Below, one piece after another: positions 53,394 to 62,720 of a DNA stretch of 64,000 nt. The notes beneath the pieces were generated by a model. That model worked only from the letters and a program-made list of their open reading frames with translations, had not been told where the DNA came from and ran no database searches. Source of the DNA: Lachnospiraceae bacterium (lineage in GTDB: Bacteria; Bacillota; Clostridia; Lachnospirales; Lachnospiraceae). The stretch is taken from the NCBI GenBank assembly GCA_021769135.1, contig JAETTM010000001.1, positions 76,366 to 140,365 on the forward strand. Reading direction: 5' to 3'. Made by a program: the position numbers and the translations under genes. How positions within the stretch are numbered: the first letter of the stretch is position 1; every line of letters begins with the position of its first letter.

Positions 53394-54698
53394 TCACCTC
53401 ACCGTCTCAAACGCCTCCTCCAGCGCCGCAATCAAATCCTCCGCCTTCTCAATCCCAATAGACAGGCGGATGGTATTGGGTTTAATGCCCTGTTCTTGCA
53501 GTTCTTCTTCGGTGCTCTGGCTGTGGGTTGTGGTGGCGGGGTGGATAACCAATGATTTCACATCCGCCACATTGGCCAACAGCGAGAAAATGGCCAGGTT
53601 GTCGATAAATGTCTGTGCCGTTTTCGCATCCCCTTTAATTTCAAAAGTAAAAATGGAGCCGCCGCCGTTTGGCAAATATTTTTCATATAAATCATGGGTG
53701 GGCTCACCGGGCAAAGAGGGATGATGCACCGCCTCTACCTGGGGATGGCCCTCCAAATATTCCACTATTTTCAAAGTGTTGCTCACATGGCGCTCTACCC
53801 GGAGCGATAAGGTTTCCAGCCCCTGCAGGAAAAGAAAAGCGTGGAACGGGGAAAGGGTCGCCCCAGTATCCCTCAGAATCACTGCCCTGATATAAGCAAC
53901 AAAAGCTGCCGGCCCGGCCGCATCCGTAAAGGAGACACCATGATAACTGGGATTTGCCTCGGAAATCCATGGATATTTCCCCGAAGCTTTCCAGTCAAAG
54001 TTCCCGCTGTCAATAATCACTCCTCCAATGGCTGTTCCATGGCCGCCAATGAATTTAGTTGCGGAATGTACTACGATATCCGCGCCATATTCTATCGGAC
54101 GAATCAGATATGGCGTAGCGAAAGTGGAATCCACTACCAACGGAATATGGTGTTTATGGGCCAGTTTGGCTAAACTTTCCAAATCCGCCAGATTGGAATT
54201 GGGGTTTCCAAGGGTTTCCACAAAAATCGCCTTGGTATTTTCCTGAATAGCCGCCTCAAAAGCACCTTCCTCATAGGGGTCCACAAATGTAGTGGTCACG
54301 CCGTTGTTCAGTGGGAAAGTATGGGCCAGATAATTGTATGTTCCCCCATAAATCGTCTTGGATGCCACGATATGTTCCCCGGACTGCGCCAGCGCCTGAA
54401 AGGTATATGCCAGGGCCGCTGCCCCGGAAGCAACCGCCAGGGCTGCTACTCCCCCTTCCAGGGAAGCAATTCTCTGTTCAAATACATCCTCCGTAGGATT
54501 TGTCAGCCTGCCATAAATGTTGCCCGCATCCCGCAGTCCAAAACGGTCCGCCGCATGCTGTGAATTGTGGAACACATAAGATGTGGAAGCATAAATAGGA
54601 ACCGCCCTGGCATCCGTTGCCGGGTCCGCCTGCTCCTGACCGATATGTAATTGCCTTGTTTCAAATGCCCAGTTTTTTGAATTTTTAATATCTCCCAT
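53394..54698 (-). CDS. metY: O-acetylhomoserine aminocarboxypropyltransferase (sulfhydrylase)
   Basis: 434 residues from ATG 54698; the ATG at 54710 abuts GGAGG, so the later start fits better. A PLP enzyme of the Cys/Met metabolism class: [20 protein letters not shown] at the start, the PLP lysine in [20 protein letters not shown], and the family end [20 protein letters not shown]. It makes homocysteine from O-acetylhomoserine and sulfide. I looked for a T-box or SAM riboswitch in the leader and saw none. Confidence 0.95.
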   Translation of the reverse strand: MGDIKNSKNWAFETRQLHIGQEQADPATDARAVPIYASTSYVFHNSQHAADRFGLRDAGNIYGRLTNPTEDVFEQRIASLEGGVAALAVASGAAALAYTFQALAQSGEHIVASKTIYGGTYNYLAHTFPLNNGVTTTFVDPYEEGAFEAAIQENTKAIFVETLGNPNSNLADLESLAKLAHKHHIPLVVDSTFATPYLIRPIEYGADIVVHSATKFIGGHGTAIGGVIIDSGNFDWKASGKYPWISEANPSYHGVSFTDAAGPAAFVAYIRAVILRDTGATLSPFHAFLFLQGLETLSLRVERHVSNTLKIVEYLEGHPQVEAVHHPSLPGEPTHDLYEKYLPNGGGSIFTFEIKGDAKTAQTFIDNLAIFSLLANVADVKSLVIHPATTTHSQSTEEELQEQGIKPNTIRLSIGIEKAEDLIAALEEAFETVR

Positions 54699-54833
54699 TT
54701 TTATATTCATCCTCCTTTAAAGTCCGAAGCTTACTTCTAGCATTCCATCCGGTCAGTAATCGTACTATCTTTCCAGAATTCACTGTAATTTTTGCCAGCC
54801 AGATGCCGCGGTTTTTCTTTTTGTTCTGCATTC

Positions 54834-54862
54834 ATACTAACATACTAGGAATTGTCTGTCTA
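54834..54862 (-). promoter_or_regulatory. Possible metY promoter
   Basis: TAGACA (54857-54862), 17 bases, TAGTAT (54834-54839) on the minus strand. Each box deviates from consensus; a TAGTATG direct repeat overlaps the -10 region. Confidence 0.35.
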
Positions 54863-54871
54863 ATAGGAGAT

Positions 54872-54910
54872 AAAAATATCCGGTTATAGTTTGAATCTAT
54901 AACCGGATAT
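54872..54910 (-). terminator. Terminator after the LysR gene
   Basis: A perfect 14-base stem (arms 54877-54890 and 54897-54910) with a six-base loop and a TTTTT run in the minus direction. The 138 bases between it and the lysR stop (54911-55048) are purine-rich on the minus strand, with nothing else visible. Confidence 0.85.
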
Positions 54911-55048
54911 TCGTTCTATTCGCTTCCCTCTTCCCCTTCATCCTTTCCCCTGATTTTTCCTCTTTCCCTCTCATTTTTCCTTGAATTTCCCCATCGTCTC
55001 CCGTTTGGGCATTGGCTCCGCATCCCTGTCCTTTCCTTCATCCTTTCC

Positions 55049-55966
55049 CTAAATCCCCAAATACCGTTTCATCGCTTCGATATACCGCTCCCCCATTTCG
55101 CTAAGTATAAGGTTCCGCCTCGTAATATAGCCAATCTCCATCACGCTGTTGGGGTTCTGTTCATCCGCCTCAAAGGGCACGGCCACGTATTCGTTCCCGT
55201 TCAATTCCTCGCAAATGATTCCCGAACAAAGGGTATATCCGTTCAGCCCCACCATCAGGTTCAGCATTGTGGCCCGGTCATTGGCCTTAATCATCCGGGC
55301 ATATTCGTTCGTTGAAAGAATTTCCTCCGCCAGATAAAAAAAGCTGTTATCCCCCTGCTCAAAAGAAAGGCAGGGATAATCTTCCAGCTGACTAAAGCGG
55401 ATAGAAGTTTCTTTGGCCAACGGATGGTTTTTCCAAATATACACATAGGCCTGGCAGTCAACCAAATGGTGAAACTCCAGGTTCGCGCTGTTCAGCAGTT
55501 TCATCATGGATTTCCTGTTAAAATCGCAAAGGTACAAAATGCCCACTTCACTTTTTAACGTGCTCACATCGCTGATAACTTCACAGGTTTTTGTTTCCCT
55601 GATAGCGAACTCATATTTTGAAAGGTCAAATTCTTTTACCATATCGACAAAAGCTTTTACCGCAAAAGAATAGTGCTGTGAGGAGACGGCAAATTTCTTT
55701 TTATAGTTTCCGCCCTTCCTGTATTTTTGCAATACATTTTCATAGCTGCTGTAGATTTCCTTCGCGTGGAGCAGAAATTCCTGACCGTCATTTGTCAGCG
55801 TCACACCCCTGCCGCTTCGGTAAAACAGCACAATGCCCAGTTCTTTTTCCAGTTCTTTCACGGCGCTCGTCAGGGATGGCTGAGATACATATAAAAGTTC
55901 GGCCGCCTTGTTCAGGGATTTCGTTTCTGCGATTGTAATAATGTAGTGAAGTTGTGTCAATGTCAT
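55049..55966 (-). CDS. LysR family transcriptional regulator
   Basis: 305 residues. The winged helix-turn-helix is LNKAAELLYVSQPSLTSAVK, followed by ELEKELGIVLFYRSGRGVTL; the remaining 210 residues are the effector-binding domain with a VGILYLCDF strand and the end SEMGERYIEAMKRYLGI. It lies between metY and pdxT on the same strand, so regulation of metY (sulfur status) is a reasonable guess only. Confidence 0.92.
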   Translation of the reverse strand: MTLTQLHYIITIAETKSLNKAAELLYVSQPSLTSAVKELEKELGIVLFYRSGRGVTLTNDGQEFLLHAKEIYSSYENVLQKYRKGGNYKKKFAVSSQHYSFAVKAFVDMVKEFDLSKYEFAIRETKTCEVISDVSTLKSEVGILYLCDFNRKSMMKLLNSANLEFHHLVDCQAYVYIWKNHPLAKETSIRFSQLEDYPCLSFEQGDNSFFYLAEEILSTNEYARMIKANDRATMLNLMVGLNGYTLCSGIICEELNGNEYVAVPFEADEQNPNSVMEIGYITRRNLILSEMGERYIEAMKRYLGI

Positions 55967-56022
55967 TTCGGCATATATTCCTTTCAGGCTTTAGCTGTTG
56001 GCCACACTGGTTCTGCTTTGGA

Positions 56023-56598
56023 TTAAGCGCTGTAAAGGCTGCACTCTTCCAGAAAAAGCTTATGAATCCGGTCATCTTCGTCCAACTCCGGATGGAAGGA
56101 CAGCCCGAGCTGGCTGCCGTATTTCACAGCCACAGCCTTTCCGTCAACACAGGACAGCACCTTCACGCCATTTTCCGTATCCTCGATATATGGAGCGCGG
56201 ATGAACGTCATCGGCACAGTGCCGATTCCTTCCATATCCTGAACAGTGCGAAAGCTTCCCAGTTGTCTGCCATAGGCATTCCTTTTTACCGTCACGGGCA
56301 ATGTTCCGAAGTACACATGGCTGTCATTGGACAGCTTTTCCGCCAGCAGGATTAACCCGGCACAGGTTGCCAGTACCGGCATCCCGCCTTCAATCTCTCC
56401 CTTCAATGTCTCGAACATATCCAGTTCCCGAAGCAGCTTTCCCTGCACCGTGCTCTCCCCTCCCGGCAGCACCAAACCATCGAACTTTATTTCCAAATCG
56501 CTTTTCTGGCGGAGTTCTATGCACTCCGCCCCCAGCCTTGCCAGTTTTGTTTCATGTTCTATAAACGCACCTTGTACAGCGAGTATTCCGATTTTCAT
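56023..56598 (-). CDS. pdxT: Pyridoxal 5'-phosphate synthase glutaminase subunit
   Basis: 191 residues from ATG 56598; the ATG at 56610 directly follows AAAGGG, leaving no spacing. Class I glutaminase: KIGILAVQGAFIEH, FDGLVLPGGESTVQGKLLRE, the nucleophile cysteine in LATCAGLILL and the His-Glu pair in LGLSFHPELDED. It feeds ammonia to PdxS, encoded just upstream. Confidence 0.96.
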   Translation of the reverse strand: MKIGILAVQGAFIEHETKLARLGAECIELRQKSDLEIKFDGLVLPGGESTVQGKLLRELDMFETLKGEIEGGMPVLATCAGLILLAEKLSNDSHVYFGTLPVTVKRNAYGRQLGSFRTVQDMEGIGTVPMTFIRAPYIEDTENGVKVLSCVDGKAVAVKYGSQLGLSFHPELDEDDRIHKLFLEECSLYSA

Positions 56599-56633
56599 TG
56601 CAGCAACCATCCCTTTCTGTCATATCCGCTCCC

Positions 56634-57509
56634 CTATTTTCCCCGTTCCGCCATCAGCAGCTCTATTTCCTGCTCATTGATGCCAACCATGGCTTCCCCT
56701 AAATCTTCCGAAAGTTCCGCCAGCAGCTTCTTATCCTGATAATTGGTCACAGCTTTTACAATTGCTGCCGCACGTTTTTTCGGGTCGCCGGATTTAAAGA
56801 TGCCGGAGCCCACAAAAACGCCTTCCGCTCCAAGCTGCATCATCAATGCCGCATCTGCCGGTGTTGCCACGCCTCCTGCGGCAAAGTTCACTACGGGAAG
56901 CCTGCCGTTCTTGTGGACATACTCCAAAAGTTCGTAAGGCACCCGTAAATTTTTAGCTTCCTCGAACAGCTCATCCTCTCTCATGGAAACTGCCTTCGCT
57001 ATCTCGCCGTTCATCCTGCGCATATGCCGCACGGCCTGCACCACATCCCCGGTTCCCGGCTCCCCTTTCGTCCGAATCATAGACGCCCCTTCCTCAATCC
57101 TCCGCAGCGCTTCCCCCAAATCCCTGGCTCCGCATACGAAAGGAACTTTGAACTGCCTCTTATCAATATGATAAACATCGTCCGCCGGGGAAAGGACTTC
57201 GCTTTCGTCAATATAATCGATTTCTATCGCTTCCAGAATCTGCGCCTCCACGAAATGCCCAATCCTGCACTTTGCCATGACCGGGATAGACACCGCTTCC
57301 TGAATCCCCTTAATCATTTTAGGGTCGCTCATCCTTGATACGCCGCCTGCAGCGCGGATATCCGCCGGAATCCTTTCCAGGGCCATAACGGCGCATGCCC
57401 CCGCCTCTTCCGCAATTTTTGCCTGTTCCGGCGTGGTCACATCCATAATCACCCCGCCCTTTAACATTTGCGCCAGCTGTTTATTCAATTCATATCTTTC
57501 CGATGACAT
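56634..57509 (-). CDS. pdxS: Pyridoxal 5'-phosphate synthase subunit PdxS
   Basis: 291 residues, typical length. [20 protein letters not shown], the conserved [40 protein letters not shown] and [20 protein letters not shown] identify the synthase that builds PLP from ribose 5-phosphate, glyceraldehyde 3-phosphate and ammonia. GGAGG precedes the ATG. The 230 bases upstream (57510-57739) show no promoter or gene I can support. Confidence 0.97.
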   Translation of the reverse strand: MSSERYELNKQLAQMLKGGVIMDVTTPEQAKIAEEAGACAVMALERIPADIRAAGGVSRMSDPKMIKGIQEAVSIPVMAKCRIGHFVEAQILEAIEIDYIDESEVLSPADDVYHIDKRQFKVPFVCGARDLGEALRRIEEGASMIRTKGEPGTGDVVQAVRHMRRMNGEIAKAVSMREDELFEEAKNLRVPYELLEYVHKNGRLPVVNFAAGGVATPADAALMMQLGAEGVFVGSGIFKSGDPKKRAAAIVKAVTNYQDKKLLAELSEDLGEAMVGINEQEIELLMAERGK

Positions 57510-57739
57510 TTATTTTTCCTCCACTATTCCAATAGGCTTTCTAGCAATACAAATCCGGATATAGAATTACCAGTTGCTATGTATTTTAAGCCCTGATTGG
57601 CTTTGTTTAAATATCCAATTTGATATTTTATGGCCAGACCAGTTATGGTGTCCAAAAAAATACCTGCACAGAAATCGTTTATCTGTACAGGCTGCTTTAT
57701 GCTTTTCCGGCTGTTGCCCCATCGAAATGGATATTTCAA

Positions 57740-58205
57740 TTACGCTGTTCGTTCTGCTTTCAGCTTTTTCACTTCCTCAAGAGGAAGTCCGGCATATTCC
57801 GCAATTTTTTCAAGCGTCAACATTCCATCTGCCAACATTCTTTTTGCAACCTCTTTCAAAGATTCATATCTCATATCTTCCATCACTTTGCACATATCTT
57901 GGACTCCTTTCGGATTTTCTTTCAAATATCTTGTTCGTTCTGCCATCAGTTCAAAGTTCATATCATCTGCATTGGTGCAATTAAAATCGTGCATGAGTTT
58001 TCCTATATCGGATTCTCCACGATATTCACCATTTACATAAAGGATATGCTCCCTTGTCCTGTCTCTGGACTTCTAAATCATATTTTTTTCCTGCTGAATC
58101 CGTTCCATATGCGTCCAGGCAGATAGAACGTGCCCCTGCCAGCCTTTTCATGTCTTTCTGCATTTCACAATCAGTAATAATTATATGCAGAAATTTATCC
58201 GCTTT
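57740..58205 (-). pseudogene. Rpn-type PD-(D/E)XK nuclease/transposase, internally deleted
   Basis: Two pieces of one gene. 58026-58205 reads KADKFLHIIITDCEMQKDMK and ARSICLDAYGTDSAGKKYDL-EVQRQDKGA, the nuclease N-terminus. After a frame break it continues as YVNGEYRGESDIGKLMHDFN, then ERTRYLKENPKGVQDMCKVM, to the end at 57740. The middle (about 60 codons between the QRQDKGA and YVNGEYR motifs in intact relatives) is gone. Rpn proteins promote RecA-independent recombination in E. coli. The 5' end overlaps the acetyltransferase gene. Confidence 0.75.
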
Positions 58206-58800
58206 CACACCCATCATTAATCTTCCTTATCACACGGCAAGGGTTCCCGACCGCCAGCGAATTTTCCGGTATATCCTTTGTGACAACGCTCCCAGCCCCT
58301 ATCACAGAGCCGTCGCCTATGGTCACTCCGGGCAGGACAATAACACCCCCGCCCAGCCAGCATCCATTCCCGATTTTTATAGGCAATGCATAAGTGCGGC
58401 AAAAATATTGCCCTGTTCCCTCATCCCAATCCGGGGTCAGCCTTTCCGCCAGTTCCACAGGATGCGTTGCCGTATAAAGCTGTACATTGGACGCTATCAA
58501 CACATTATCGCCAATGGTTATTTGATTGCAGTCCACAAATGTGCAGTTCATATTCACGGATACGTTATTCCCTATGTAAATATTTCGTCCATAGTCACAA
58601 ATGAAGGGCAATCCCACAGATACATTCGTACCGATTTTTCCAAACAATCGTTTTAAAATATTGCCCTTTTCTTCCTTCTGTTCATATGCCAGGGAATTAT
58701 ATTCCTTTAGCAACTGCCTTGCATCCCTTTTAAATTCCAAAAATATTTTATCATGGCAATCATAATATTCCCCTGCCAGGCATTTTTCCAGTTCATTCAT
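58195..58800 (-). CDS. Maa/LacA-type sugar O-acetyltransferase
   Basis: 201 residues from ATG 58800 (AGAAGGAG before it; the frame opens further into the leader). N-terminal Maa helix MNELEKCLAGEYYDCHDKIF, then hexapeptide repeats with PFICDYGRNIYIGNNVSVNM, the catalytic histidine in YTATHPVELAERL, and GCWLGGGVIVLPGVTIGDGS, GNPCRVIRKI. It acetylates a sugar using acetyl-CoA. It is preceded by repeat copy 5. Confidence 0.92.
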   Translation of the reverse strand: MNELEKCLAGEYYDCHDKIFLEFKRDARQLLKEYNSLAYEQKEEKGNILKRLFGKIGTNVSVGLPFICDYGRNIYIGNNVSVNMNCTFVDCNQITIGDNVLIASNVQLYTATHPVELAERLTPDWDEGTGQYFCRTYALPIKIGNGCWLGGGVIVLPGVTIGDGSVIGAGSVVTKDIPENSLAVGNPCRVIRKINDGCESG

Positions 58801-58881
58801 AATTTTCTCCTTCTGCACTCCTTTTATGCTCAAATCAATTTGAGATTACCAAGTTTGTAGATGCCACACAGATATAGTCTT
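58801..58881 (-). repeat. Leader hairpin-pseudoknot element, copy 5 (degenerate)
   Basis: The palindrome CTCAAAT-NN-ATTTGAG (58829-58844) and the right arm and loop of hairpin 1 (58851-58872) match copy 2, but the left arm (58873-58881) carries several mismatches and the loop complement near the ribosome site is reduced to about five pairs including G-U. Confidence 0.6.
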
Positions 58882-58977
58882 TCATGCCCTATTCTGTTTT
58901 TTAAAAGCATACCATTTCCTTATACATTTTACATCTAAATTAGTTTTGGTGAAATATCAAAATGAATTTTTAGCGGC

Positions 58978-60054
58978 TTATAAACCGGCAGGGCATCTTT
59001 CCTTTCTATCGCACAATACAATCTCCGGCCTAACAGGGCATCCGCCCATACATTGAAGCCTTTCTGTACAGGAAGAACAGGCCAGGCGGAATTGGTTTCT
59101 GAAATCCTCAAAGTTTTTGCTGTTCCATGCTTCTTTCACAGAATGTGTCCTCAAATTTACCGCCCAGCGCCGCTCTTGATTATCAAAACTGCATGGCAGC
59201 ATTTTCATATCTGGCGTAATATAGGCAGACCATCTGGCTCCTTCACATGTGTCCAGGCTGTCCGCATTTATTTTTCCCATATGATTTATCAATGCCGGTA
59301 TTGTGCACGAGTCAAATCCAATTTTATAACCACAAGGTTCTGAAACAATATACTCAATAACCTTTTTGAATTCTTCGTTATCCTGACTAATCATATTTTC
59401 ATAGCTGCCTAACCCTACCGGCTTGTGAAGAAGGAAAATAATTGCATTTATCCCTCTGGGAAAACTGCATTCTTTCAACCTATGCAATGCTTCCGCGACC
59501 GTATTCTTGCCCAAAACATAGTGAATATTTGTTTTTACTCCTGCTGCTGTCAACAATTCTATAGCATTAAGAGTATAATCACTTCTATACCAGCTGACGG
59601 CAACTGCCCCACAATACTTCTTACAAATCTTTGCAGTGCGCTCCGTCATCCCAAGGCCGGAAGTTGTAAAATTAGGAACAATACCGGCACTTTTGCATAA
59701 ACGCAATATTTCCTCAAAATCTTCATGCTGGTCTGGGTCTCCACAGCCGCCCAGTGCAAATTGATATGTTTTTCCTTTACACTGATTTACAAGCTCTTTA
59801 AAGTCCTGCAATTTCATATTCGGCAAATCTGTATGCAGGCCGTCCTGATAGCACTCTACGCCAGCCGCTATACACAATCTGCTTTTCCCATGTTTGCAAT
59901 GCCCCATAATCCCTACATCCAGAAGTTCCGGAAATGAACTCATAAAAGGCTCTTCCCCCGTATCTTTTCCCTCTTTGATAATGCCTGTTCGCAAATATTG
60001 ACCGGTTTTTTCGTCAAATATAGTTAAAAAATCTTTTTCTCTCCGTACCTTCAT
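58978..60054 (-). CDS. Radical SAM/SPASM enzyme with atypical cysteine spacing
   Basis: 358 residues. Cysteines near residues 53-70 (GHCKHGKSRLCIAAGVECYQ) give C-X7-C-X6-C instead of CX3CX2C; the next SAM motif is ALGGCGDPDQHEDFEEIL. The C-terminus is a SPASM-like auxiliary cluster domain: CEGARWSAYI, MLPCSFDNQ, CSSCTERLQCMGGCPVRP and two more cysteines. Such enzymes modify peptides or proteins. The gene starts nine bases after the stop of a small protein at 60064, its likely substrate or partner. Confidence 0.8.
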   Translation of the reverse strand: MKVRREKDFLTIFDEKTGQYLRTGIIKEGKDTGEEPFMSSFPELLDVGIMGHCKHGKSRLCIAAGVECYQDGLHTDLPNMKLQDFKELVNQCKGKTYQFALGGCGDPDQHEDFEEILRLCKSAGIVPNFTTSGLGMTERTAKICKKYCGAVAVSWYRSDYTLNAIELLTAAGVKTNIHYVLGKNTVAEALHRLKECSFPRGINAIIFLLHKPVGLGSYENMISQDNEEFKKVIEYIVSEPCGYKIGFDSCTIPALINHMGKINADSLDTCEGARWSAYITPDMKMLPCSFDNQERRWAVNLRTHSVKEAWNSKNFEDFRNQFRLACSSCTERLQCMGGCPVRPEIVLCDRKERCPAGL

Positions 60055-60063
60055 ATCCTGCCT

Positions 60064-60438
60064 CTAATAATCCAATGAACCGTCAATGGTTTCAAAATTT
60101 TCGCCATCTGCTTTCTCCAACTTTTCCCATAGGGAGATAAACATATCTGCTAAATCGTAATCGCTTCCTTCAAAGCTGACCCAATCGCTATAAATTGTTT
60201 TGCCTTCCTTCAATGCCTTTCTTATTTTTTCCTGGTCATTTTCTTCAATATAATTCTCTTCAAAAATTTTTTCTATTTCTTCTTCGCTACTGTCAGGCGC
60301 AAGCATCTTCTTTCCAAGCATTTCGTTTTCAACATATTCTATGATTATATTCTTCTGCTTTTCTGTTAAATCTCCTTTCCTCGCTAAAATAAAACTGCTG
60401 CTGCTCGAATTTGTTACAAAATCTGTTCTGATTTTCAT
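60064..60438 (-). CDS. Small acidic protein with FVTNSSSSSF start
   Basis: 124 residues beginning MKIRTDFVTNSSSSSFILAR, followed by an acidic helical region (SSEEEIEKIFEENYIEENDQ) and WVSFEGSDYDLADMF. I recall the N-terminal motif from many otherwise different clostridial proteins, which suggests a recognition or modification tag rather than a fold. It is co-transcribed with the radical SAM enzyme next to it. GGAGAGAAAAGG precedes the ATG. Function unknown; a modified-peptide or modified-protein system is a hypothesis. Confidence 0.75.
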   Translation of the reverse strand: MKIRTDFVTNSSSSSFILARKGDLTEKQKNIIIEYVENEMLGKKMLAPDSSEEEIEKIFEENYIEENDQEKIRKALKEGKTIYSDWVSFEGSDYDLADMFISLWEKLEKADGENFETIDGSLDY

Positions 60439-60502
60439 CCTTTTCTCTCCTTTTATTCTGTTTTTGTGAACCGTCTTCTATTTTGGGCATGGTTTATATG
60501 GC

Positions 60503-60547
60503 AAAAAAATACCCTTTTATTAATACCATCTCGGTTCTAATAAAAGG
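60503..60547 (-). terminator. Terminator-like hairpin upstream of the small acidic protein
   Basis: CCTTTTATTA pairs with TAATAAAAGG, followed by TATTTTTTT in the minus direction. A TATAAT (60551-60556) lies directly before it, so it could also act as an attenuator for the unit at 58978-60438; no good -35 box was found. Confidence 0.6.
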
Positions 60548-60589
60548 ATATTATACTTTCAACTATTTTTCATTAGACTTTTAGTCCAA

Positions 60590-60632
60590 AATCCGGCCTA
60601 TTTAAAGTTGCCTTATGGCAAGAGGCCGGATT
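60590..60632 (-). terminator. Hairpin at the end of the small membrane protein gene
   Basis: Ten perfect base pairs (AATCCGGCCT with AGGCCGGATT) enclosing a second small hairpin (TTGCC/GGCAA), then TTTTGG. The first arm overlaps the gene's last codons. Confidence 0.5.
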
Positions 60633-60816
60633 CCGCCCCCATGACTGTACTGGCCTGTTGTTCCTCCACAAAATATTTCTTCCTCTCTGCAAGCAGGATA
60701 CGGTATCTCTGCCAGAAATAAATCAGCGCATCTTCCCCAACAAATAAGAAAACCACTATCATGAGAATCTTCCAAAATAAAAAGTGCATGGATTGTAGGT
60801 CATACTTTCCATACAC
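60613..60816 (-). CDS. Small membrane protein
   Basis: 67 residues, GTG start eight bases after AGGA. One clear membrane helix at about 11-33 (FLFWKILMIVVFLFVGEDAL), then a short basic cytoplasmic stretch RYRILLAERKKYF. It follows the BlaR1 gene on the same strand with about 100 bases between and may be in its operon. I do not recognise a family. Confidence 0.5.
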   Translation of the reverse strand: MYGKYDLQSMHFLFWKILMIVVFLFVGEDALIYFWQRYRILLAERKKYFVEEQQASTVMGAESGLLP

Positions 60817-60863
60817 CTTTTGGTTCCTATTGAATTTTAATATCTAAACACCTCCCTTCTCCT

Positions 60864-60889
60864 TGTGGTTTTTTATCTTTAAAACCACA
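60864..60889 (-). terminator. Hairpin after the BlaR1-type gene
   Basis: TGTGGTTTT pairs with AAAACCACA; no T-run follows, so termination is doubtful. Confidence 0.3.
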
Positions 60890-60912
60890 GAGCAGCCCAC
60901 ATCATAATCTGC

Positions 60913-62715
60913 TCATAATCCCCGCGGTATTTCATTGAAGCATTTGTAAAACTCACTGTTATCCCAATCTGACACTGGACGATAATCATAAGCAACTCCA
61001 TCTATATGGAAATTCGGGCAACTGTCTGTAGCCATAGACAGTTTCACTACATTCCCGTTTGCCAATGTCAATTCCAAACAGGCATATTGTGTTCCGCACT
61101 CTGTGCCGCCATGCATATATTCCGCATTACTGAACCACTCTTCAAACTTTTGCAGTGTCTCTGCGTCTGTTATGGTCTGACTATAAAATTGTCCACCAGT
61201 AAAAGCGGATTTAACATCTAACTTAGCGGATACAATATCTTTTATTTTGGAAACATCATAATTTTGATAACCTATTTTTTCTGTCAACATAATCTGTATA
61301 TAGTCGCATAACTTAGGAGCTTCTATAAAGCACTCCATAATACCATTTTCATCATTGTATGTATAATATAAGTACCCTCCTTCAAACGCTCTTATTTCTA
61401 CATCATTATAGATTATCTGCCAGCCTTTTTCTTTATGACCTTCCCATCGTCTGTCAAACGGTTTCCCTTCCAAATCCAGTGCCTCTACTTGTGCTGACAG
61501 CCATTTCTGGTCTTTATCTGCAGGAATATAATAATAATAAGCGTTCTCCCTTATCATTGTAGGCTGTACTTTTATACATACCTTGTCGGATTCCGGCTGT
61601 TCATACAGCATAATATTCTGTATAGCATTGTTTTCTAATGGCGTTTCCTCTGCCTGCAGCGTGTCTTCCCTTGATATGGTAACCTGACTGCTATCCTTAG
61701 CCTCATCTGAATAACAAAAGGGTTCTGTACTTCCTGCAGGTATTGTAATTCCGATTTGATACTCACTTGTGGGATTCGTCAAAAAACATACCGCCAATAC
61801 TACTAATATTGCTGCCGCTGCCGTAATCATCCATAATGTCGGTTTTTTATAATTCAATACGTATTTCACTCTTTCCTTTACTCCCACTTCCCCAAAAGCC
61901 AACGGACACACCATAATCAAACTCCTCTGCCTCGCACAGGATAACAACACTTTAGAATACTCTTTTTTCTCATGCAATGTCATATCTTTGGCTACTTTTT
62001 CATCACAAGCCAGTTCAACGTCCTTGCAAAGCAGGGAATATGCCATCCAGCAAAGAGGATTAAACCAATAGGTACACAACAATAAATAACCCAACGCTTT
62101 CCACCAATGGTCTTTCCTTTTAAGATGTGCAGATTCATGTGCAAGGATATAGTCCATCTCTCCCTCTCGCAGCGCAGAAGAAAGATAAACCCTTGGTCTG
62201 AAAATCCCCAAAATAAATGGTGATTTTACAGCATCGCAAATATAAATATTATCCCTGATGCATACCGCTTCCCTTACAAGTTTATGCAGTTTTACAGCAC
62301 TGCCCATTGCATAAATTATTAATAAAACCATACCACAGCACCAAACAAGGCCGGCAGCATATGTAACTATCTGCAAGGGAGCCACACTATTTGATTCATT
62401 ATACGCAAAGGTTTCTGTCAGCATTGGGTTTATCGTATTTTCCACAATCGTCAGACGGCTGTCTATGGACGGTATATAATTTTGCATTTCCCCTTCCACA
62501 ACTGTGCTTGATTTTATAGGTTCTGTACTTGGCAATATACTGAACTGGCTTTCAATGGAAAACGGGCAAATCAGCCTGATTGCTACTACTCCCCACAACA
62601 GGCAATTCACCCATTTGGGAATTTTTCTAAATAACAGCCTGATACATAAAACTGCCAATATCAGCCATCCGGCAGTAATACTCATATTTAATAATTTCAA
62701 GAAAATATCGCCCAT
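60913..62715 (-). CDS. BlaR1/MecR1-type M56 membrane metallopeptidase sensor
   Basis: 600 residues. Membrane helices at about 10-30, 35-50, 110-135 and 295-315; the zinc protease motif HESAH in DYILAHESAHLKRKDHWWKA near residue 190 and VELACDEKVAKDM downstream. The extracellular C-terminus (about 290 residues) is not the usual penicillin-binding sensor (I see no SxxK/SxN set with confidence), so the signal may not be a beta-lactam. It likely inactivates the BlaI-type repressor encoded just upstream. Confidence 0.9.
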   Translation of the reverse strand: MGDIFLKLLNMSITAGWLILAVLCIRLLFRKIPKWVNCLLWGVVAIRLICPFSIESQFSILPSTEPIKSSTVVEGEMQNYIPSIDSRLTIVENTINPMLTETFAYNESNSVAPLQIVTYAAGLVWCCGMVLLIIYAMGSAVKLHKLVREAVCIRDNIYICDAVKSPFILGIFRPRVYLSSALREGEMDYILAHESAHLKRKDHWWKALGYLLLCTYWFNPLCWMAYSLLCKDVELACDEKVAKDMTLHEKKEYSKVLLSCARQRSLIMVCPLAFGEVGVKERVKYVLNYKKPTLWMITAAAAILVVLAVCFLTNPTSEYQIGITIPAGSTEPFCYSDEAKDSSQVTISREDTLQAEETPLENNAIQNIMLYEQPESDKVCIKVQPTMIRENAYYYYIPADKDQKWLSAQVEALDLEGKPFDRRWEGHKEKGWQIIYNDVEIRAFEGGYLYYTYNDENGIMECFIEAPKLCDYIQIMLTEKIGYQNYDVSKIKDIVSAKLDVKSAFTGGQFYSQTITDAETLQKFEEWFSNAEYMHGGTECGTQYACLELTLANGNVVKLSMATDSCPNFHIDGVAYDYRPVSDWDNSEFYKCFNEIPRGL

Positions 62716-62720
62716 ACCCT

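Noticed and set aside
54711-54871. T-box or SAM riboswitch in the metY leader
   Set aside because: No T-box sequence, SAM-I core or intrinsic terminator/antiterminator pair was found between the putative promoter and the start; the strong hairpin at 54872-54910 belongs to the LysR gene end.
57524-57739. Minus-strand frame of 71 codons between pdxS and the Rpn relic
   Set aside because: Starts only at TTG without a ribosome site and resembles no family; region left as empty intergenic.
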